Source of the DNA: JAWPMV01 sp039819665
GTDB taxonomy: Bacteria > Bacteroidota > Bacteroidia > J057
Reading direction: 5' to 3'
DNA length: 64,000 nucleotides
Assembly (NCBI GenBank): GCA_039819665.1
Contig: JBCBRM010000011.1
Coordinates: 62,001 to 126,000, forward strand
The position numbers and the translations under genes were made by a program. Numbering within the stretch: position 1 is the first letter of the stretch; every line of letters starts with the position of its first letter. This document shows, piece by piece, positions 60,511-64,000 of this stretch. The notes under the pieces are model-generated. The model was given only the letters and a program-made list of their open reading frames with translations. It searched no databases and was not told the origin of the DNA.

Positions 60511-61701
60511 ATGAAAAAATACTACTTCCTCATCCTTTGCCTTAGCATGTTTAGTTGTGAACAAATACCTATGGTTGAAACACTTGATGGTAGAAAGCAT
60601 GATCCAGAGGAACTTTCATTAAAAATTCAGGATATTCTGGATAAAGCACAGCTTGCTGGACTTTCAGTCCAAATTTTTAATCATCATCAGCGGGTCTATG
60701 AACAGGCTTTCGGTTTTGCGAATCAGGAAAAAGGAGATAGTCTGAATAATCAACACATTTTTTATGGAGCCTCTTTTAGTAAGGCAGTATTTGGGTATAT
60801 CATTGCGGATTTGGTGGTAAATGGAAAATTGGATTTGGATAGACCCCTGCAATCCTATCTGGGACAGGCCCTGCCAGAGATTCCATTTGAGAAAGATTGG
60901 AAAGGCTATGGAAATCTAAAGGACGATTTGCGCTATGAGAAAATTACAGCTCGTATGTGCATGAATCATAGTAGCGGTTTTCCCAATTGGCGATGGATTA
61001 CCAAAGAGGGGCAATTTGATCCGGAAGGAAATATTCAGATTTTATTTGAGCCCGGGGATAGATATAGCTATTCGGGCGAAGGCATACATTTGCTACAATT
61101 TGTGATAGAACAGATCATGGGGCAAAGCATAGAAGAAATAGCTCAGGAGAAAGTCTTTCGCCCCCTCAATATGGAAATGACTAGCTATATATGGCAGAAA
61201 AGATTTGAGGGGAAATTCTGTCTGGGGCATAAAGCGGACGGAACTACCTACCGCAAGGATCGGGAGGATGAAGCGGGAGCAGCCGGTTCGATGGAAACTA
61301 CACCTGAAGATTATTCAAAGTTCTTTTCCCATATGCTTAAGTTATATAAAGCGGGGGATGCAAGAGTAAAGCTCATGTTTGAGCCAAGTATAAAGATTCA
61401 TTCGGAGATGCAGTTTGGTCCTAAATCATGGATCGATTCCGGCAGGTACGATAATATTGGTCTGGGCTATGGAATCGGCTGGGGTTTATTAGAGAGCCCA
61501 CATGGCATAGGGGCTTTTAAAGAAGGCCATAGCGAGGGTTTTCAGCATTATAGCATTATGTTTCCTGAGAAAGGTATAGGAGTGATTCTTATGTCCAATA
61601 GTGATAGGGGAGAGCGTACGTTTAAAGAACTTTTGAAGCTAACAATAGGGGATAGCTTTACCCCCTGGGAGTGGGAGAATTATATCCCCTATTATCAGTA
61701 A
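60511..61701 (+). CDS. Beta-lactamase-fold serine hydrolase, lipoprotein
   Basis: The protein has 396 residues with a lipoprotein signal (LILCLSMFSC). Catalytic Ser in ASFSKAV (S-x-x-K), the Tyr motif in YSYSGEGIH and HSEG in GHSEGFQHY. It resembles esterases and D-Ala-D-Ala-related hydrolases rather than drug-resistance enzymes. It is a single gene, divergent from the sigma factor, and not closely related to the copy at 36.3 kb. Confidence 0.9.
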   Translation: MKKYYFLILCLSMFSCEQIPMVETLDGRKHDPEELSLKIQDILDKAQLAGLSVQIFNHHQRVYEQAFGFANQEKGDSLNNQHIFYGASFSKAVFGYIIADLVVNGKLDLDRPLQSYLGQALPEIPFEKDWKGYGNLKDDLRYEKITARMCMNHSSGFPNWRWITKEGQFDPEGNIQILFEPGDRYSYSGEGIHLLQFVIEQIMGQSIEEIAQEKVFRPLNMEMTSYIWQKRFEGKFCLGHKADGTTYRKDREDEAGAAGSMETTPEDYSKFFSHMLKLYKAGDARVKLMFEPSIKIHSEMQFGPKSWIDSGRYDNIGLGYGIGWGLLESPHGIGAFKEGHSEGFQHYSIMFPEKGIGVILMSNSDRGERTFKELLKLTIGDSFTPWEWENYIPYYQ

Positions 61702-61759
61702 AAAGTACAATTTCAAGGATCAAATTTAAGAGCAAAGCCAGAACAAATACATACTCCAT

Positions 61760-61850
61760 AGGTCATCCCGGAATCTACTTGATATCCGGGACCTCTAGCT
61801 ACTTCCCATTTGCTAGAGATCCCGGCACTTATCATTAAGGCCGGGATTAC
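61760..61850. repeat. Compound REP element of three hairpins
   Basis: Three hairpins lie side by side: CCCGG/CCGGG near 61767-61790, CTCTAGC (61793-61799) / GCTAGAG (61812-61818), and ATCCCGGC (61819-61826) / GCCGGGAT (61840-61847). The GTCATCCCGG start is typical of widespread REP sequences. It lies in the gap before the MarR-controlled operon. Confidence 0.65.
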
Positions 61851-61874
61851 ATGTTTCTCGTAGAAAAACAAAAA

Positions 61875-61961
61875 TTTGTATAGTTAGGAATCCTCACTAT
61901 ATTTGTATCGAGCTTTCGGTTGAAGGCTCTTCTTTTAATCAATATGGTTAGGAATCCTAAC
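61875..61961 (+). promoter_or_regulatory. Promoter with two MarR-type operators
   Basis: TTTG (61875-61878) and TATATTTG (61898-61905) are spaced by 19 bp, a full Bacteroidota promoter. GTTAGGAATCCTCAC (61883-61897) fills most of the spacer. GTTAGGAATCCTAAC (61947-61961), a perfect 7+1+7 palindrome, lies 41 bp downstream of the -7 box. Two matching sites over one promoter upstream of a MarR gene are strong signs of repressor binding. Confidence 0.75.
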
Positions 61962-61984
61962 ATAAAATCAAAATTCTAAATAGC

Positions 61985-62716
61985 ATGAAAAAGTATCTCT
62001 TAATCTTTAGCTTATTTATCGCCTCGGCTTGTACAGCCATTGCATGCCCTGAATGCCCTTCTTACAAAAATGATGACTTCCAAATCAAGTCTGCCCGCGT
62101 CATACATAAAGCAGATCTAGGAATAACGGTCTGGGAAATAGAAGTAGAGGGTAGGGCAGGGGAAACTCAACCTAGGCCTGCCGGTCAATTAGATGGAGCT
62201 CCAGTACTAGGCTATGTTTTCCCTACTTCCCTAAAGTCAGCAGATGTAGGATTTGGTGAAACAGAGGGAATCGTGGCACTTGCCTTAACTTCTCATCCTG
62301 ACTTTGATGATACGCCGCTATGGGATGAAAATGCAGATCAGGTTTTTGATAATGACGGTATCATCTGGCATCCTCATTGGGTGGTCCTGACCAAAGACGA
62401 TCGGGTCGCAGGAGGCTTATCCGTGAAACAATTTGATAAAACCAATGAGACTGTAGTTCTGCCTCCTACCAATCCCGGTATGCCTATGTATATGGACTCA
62501 CCCGGATTTCCAGTAAGTATTCAGGGAAATACGATACGAGTAGTGGTTCCTGATTATCGAATGAATGGGAAGACAGCCTTCAGCTTTGATGCCGTAAGCT
62601 GTTATATGAAGGTAAATACGAGCAAAAGCGACAAACCTATGTTGGGCGTTTATGAAGTCTATGGAGTTGCGAGTGGAGATCTGTCTCTGCCCTACAAAGT
62701 CCAGAAAAAAGAATAG
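61985..62716 (+). CDS. Exported protein of unknown function, putative MarR target
   Basis: The protein has 243 residues with a signal peptide ending near residue 20 (SACTAIAC). An early ACPECPSY has a CXXC. The rest is beta-rich without a known family: GYVFPTSLKSADVGFG, IIWHPHWVVLTKDDRV and the QGNTIRVVVPDYRMNGKTAFSFDAVSCYM strand. IWHPHWV offers a possible metal or substrate site. It is the first gene under the two-operator promoter, 59 bp before the MarR gene. Confidence 0.7.
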   Translation: MKKYLLIFSLFIASACTAIACPECPSYKNDDFQIKSARVIHKADLGITVWEIEVEGRAGETQPRPAGQLDGAPVLGYVFPTSLKSADVGFGETEGIVALALTSHPDFDDTPLWDENADQVFDNDGIIWHPHWVVLTKDDRVAGGLSVKQFDKTNETVVLPPTNPGMPMYMDSPGFPVSIQGNTIRVVVPDYRMNGKTAFSFDAVSCYMKVNTSKSDKPMLGVYEVYGVASGDLSLPYKVQKKE

Positions 62717-62775
62717 GTTTTTCCTGTACGTAAGGATGTGTAACTTGCCTGTCTGGATTTCCAGGCAGGCAATTC

Positions 62776-63393
62776 ATGGATATGAGCAAAAGTAGTTTTG
62801 ACATAAGATTTCAGGAAAAAAATATGGCTGCAAAGATTGTTGCTGGCCTGGAGAGAATTGCAGAGGCTTTTCGAGTTTTGATTTGGGAGCGGGCGAAAAA
62901 ACTGGGTCTTAGCCCTATTCAGATTCAATTGTTGATCTTTATCGCCCACCACGAACAGAAGCTCTGTAATGTCAGTCATTTAGCCCAGGAATTCAACCTC
63001 ACCAAGCCTACCATTAGCGACGCTATAAGAGTTTTGGCGAATAAAGGCTTGATCAAAAAAGAAGCCTCTCTTGTAGATAAAAGAGCATACTCTATACTTT
63101 TAAGCAAAAAAGGCAAGGAGATTGTTGGCCAAACAGAGGGCTTTGCTCATTCGATTTATGAGGGAGTGGAAAGTCTGGAAGAAACAGCTCAGGAAAGTCT
63201 ATTCGGCCAAATCAGTGATTTGATCCAAAAACTCAATAAGCAGGGAATCTTGAGTGTCCAACGTAATTGTCAAAGTTGCAGATTCTACAGAAAAAAGGAG
63301 GAAGGACATTATTGCAATTTACTCAAGCTCGATTTGGCTGAGGGGGAGCTTCGGATTGATTGCGCTGAACATGAATTGGCAAATACTAAATAA
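62776..63393 (+). CDS. MarR-family regulator with Cys-rich C-terminal tail
   Basis: The protein has 205 residues. The MarR winged helix spans about 18-150, with LSPIQIQLLIFIAHHEQ, LAQEFNLTKPTISDAIRVLANKGLIKKE as the recognition helix and the wing DKRAYSILLS. After residue ~155 it carries an extra tail NCQSCRFYRKKEEGHYCNLL...IDCAEHE, whose four Cys (C-x2-C, C, C) could bind zinc or a metal cluster. This suggests a metal or redox signal. It is co-transcribed with the upstream exported protein and probably binds the two GTTAGGA operators there. Confidence 0.88.
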   Translation: MDMSKSSFDIRFQEKNMAAKIVAGLERIAEAFRVLIWERAKKLGLSPIQIQLLIFIAHHEQKLCNVSHLAQEFNLTKPTISDAIRVLANKGLIKKEASLVDKRAYSILLSKKGKEIVGQTEGFAHSIYEGVESLEETAQESLFGQISDLIQKLNKQGILSVQRNCQSCRFYRKKEEGHYCNLLKLDLAEGELRIDCAEHELANTK

Positions 63394-63408
63394 ATTAAAC
63401 CTAATCAT

Positions 63409-63699
63409 ATGGGTGGAGACTGGAAAGAAATGTTATATGCAGCGGAAAAAGGAGACCTGGAGCTGCTGACTTATCACATCAAAATGGGTGCTGATCCCAA
63501 TTATCAGCACCCGGAATTTTTAACAACTCCTTTAATCGAAAGTATTCGAACCGGCCATCTGAATTGTGCCAAATACTTATTGGAGAATGGCGCTGATCCT
63601 ACCATAAAGGAAGCCTTCGGTCCACATACGCCTTTGGAACTGGCGAAATTTCTTAAGAATAAAGAAGCCATCAAGCTAATCAATTCTTATTTATCCTAA
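63409..63699 (+). CDS. Ankyrin-repeat protein
   Basis: The protein has 96 residues, cytosolic. About two and a half ankyrin repeats: DLELLTYHIKMGADPNYQHPEFLTTPLIESIRTGHLNCAKYLLENGADPTIKEAFGPHTPLELAK. It mediates protein contacts; its partner is unknown. It lies 15 bp after the MarR gene and may be part of that operon. Confidence 0.88.
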   Translation: MGGDWKEMLYAAEKGDLELLTYHIKMGADPNYQHPEFLTTPLIESIRTGHLNCAKYLLENGADPTIKEAFGPHTPLELAKFLKNKEAIKLINSYLS

Positions 63700-63818
63700 G
63701 GTCTGAAGTAAACCTTATGATATAGTAAGCTCTGATAAAATTGGAGGAAAGGATTGGGATACCTTATAGTTTCAAAAATGCCTAAATTCAATTTACCGCT
63801 GTTTCTGAATACCCGTAT

Positions 63819-64000
63819 ATGAATACGCGAAATCGATTCTATATTATCTTAAGTCTAAGTCTGATTTTCGGATTTCTCTCTTGCGAGGAAGAAATTCCTA
63901 CTCCAGAAATAGAGTTTGATGCCCTACCCACGATTTATGAAAATCTGGATGCCAAATATGCAGCTGATCTTTCCTATGGACCTTTCCCCGAAAATACTTT
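63819..64000 (+). CDS. Partial lipoprotein at the right edge
   Basis: From the ATG at 63819 the frame stays open to the window end (60 codons). It starts with a lipoprotein signal (FGFLSC, lipid Cys about residue 22) and continues EEEIPTPEIEFDALPTIYENLDAKYAADLSYGPFPEN. No family is identifiable from this part. Confidence 0.75.
   Translation, partial: MNTRNRFYIILSLSLIFGFLSCEEEIPTPEIEFDALPTIYENLDAKYAADLSYGPFPENT

Overview
The window looks like chromosomal DNA of a Bacteroidota bacterium, probably a free-living Saprospira/Cytophaga-type organism. The lineage call is an inference from gene content. The supporting evidence is: many lipoproteins with a short n-region, a hydrophobic stretch and a lipobox Cys; an FG-GAP/ASPIC protein and an S1 sulfatase; the Bacteroidota promoter pair TTTG / TAnnTTTG at two loci; and few purine-rich ribosome binding sites. 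No tRNA, rRNA, CRISPR array, transposase or phage gene was seen. Most genes are single or in short operons, and intergenic gaps often hold palindromic repeats.

Layout. 0.3-7.5 kb (minus strand): a large VCBS/ASPIC surface protein, a sulfatase lipoprotein and a caspase-family peptidase. 8-11.1 kb (minus): a small unknown gene, a TPR sensor histidine kinase and a LuxR-type response regulator. The same 21-bp element lies upstream of this operon and upstream of the caspase gene. 11.3-17.8 kb: a GC-rich repeat, then exported enzymes (SMP-30, RraA-like, two-domain DUF1080, RidA lipoprotein, S10 carboxypeptidase). 17.8-28.3 kb: assorted enzymes (GNATs, PhyH dioxygenase, G1P-dehydrogenase-like, fatty acid hydroxylase, GATase-like plus cyclophilin lipoprotein, SMI1/KNR4 lipoprotein, esterase, AraC). 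28.3-42.4 kb: a pentapeptide-repeat protein, DPP-IV-like peptidase, threonine synthase, AraC, TAP-like hydrolase, a serine hydrolase overlapping a BtrH-like gene, a TspO-like membrane protein and a Tat-exported epimerase. 42.5-49.3 kb: an HxlR regulator, a PAS/GAF hybrid sensor kinase with a CheY-like regulator, DUF4174/DUF2809 and a prohibitin-type lipoprotein. 49.4-54.5 kb: FkbM methyltransferase, PhoD phosphatase, an HExxH lipoprotein, GNAT and an SGNH hydrolase. 54.5-56.8 kb: a stand-alone effector-associated domain (EAD11-like), a cytosolic SPFH protein and a divergent NAD-kinase-like protein overlapping it by 4 bp. 57-64 kb: rlmF, Nudix, YfcE-like phosphoesterase, an ECF sigma factor with a membrane protein, a serine hydrolase, and a MarR regulator with a Cys-rich tail behind a promoter carrying two GTTAGGA-type operators.

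The strongest candidates for an undescribed system are two. One is the EAD11-SPFH-NAD-kinase-like locus at 54.5-56.8 kb. The other is the two-component operon and caspase gene linked by the 21-bp repeat at 5.5-11.2 kb. Both are inferences from domains, spacing and shared sequence. No expression or function is shown.
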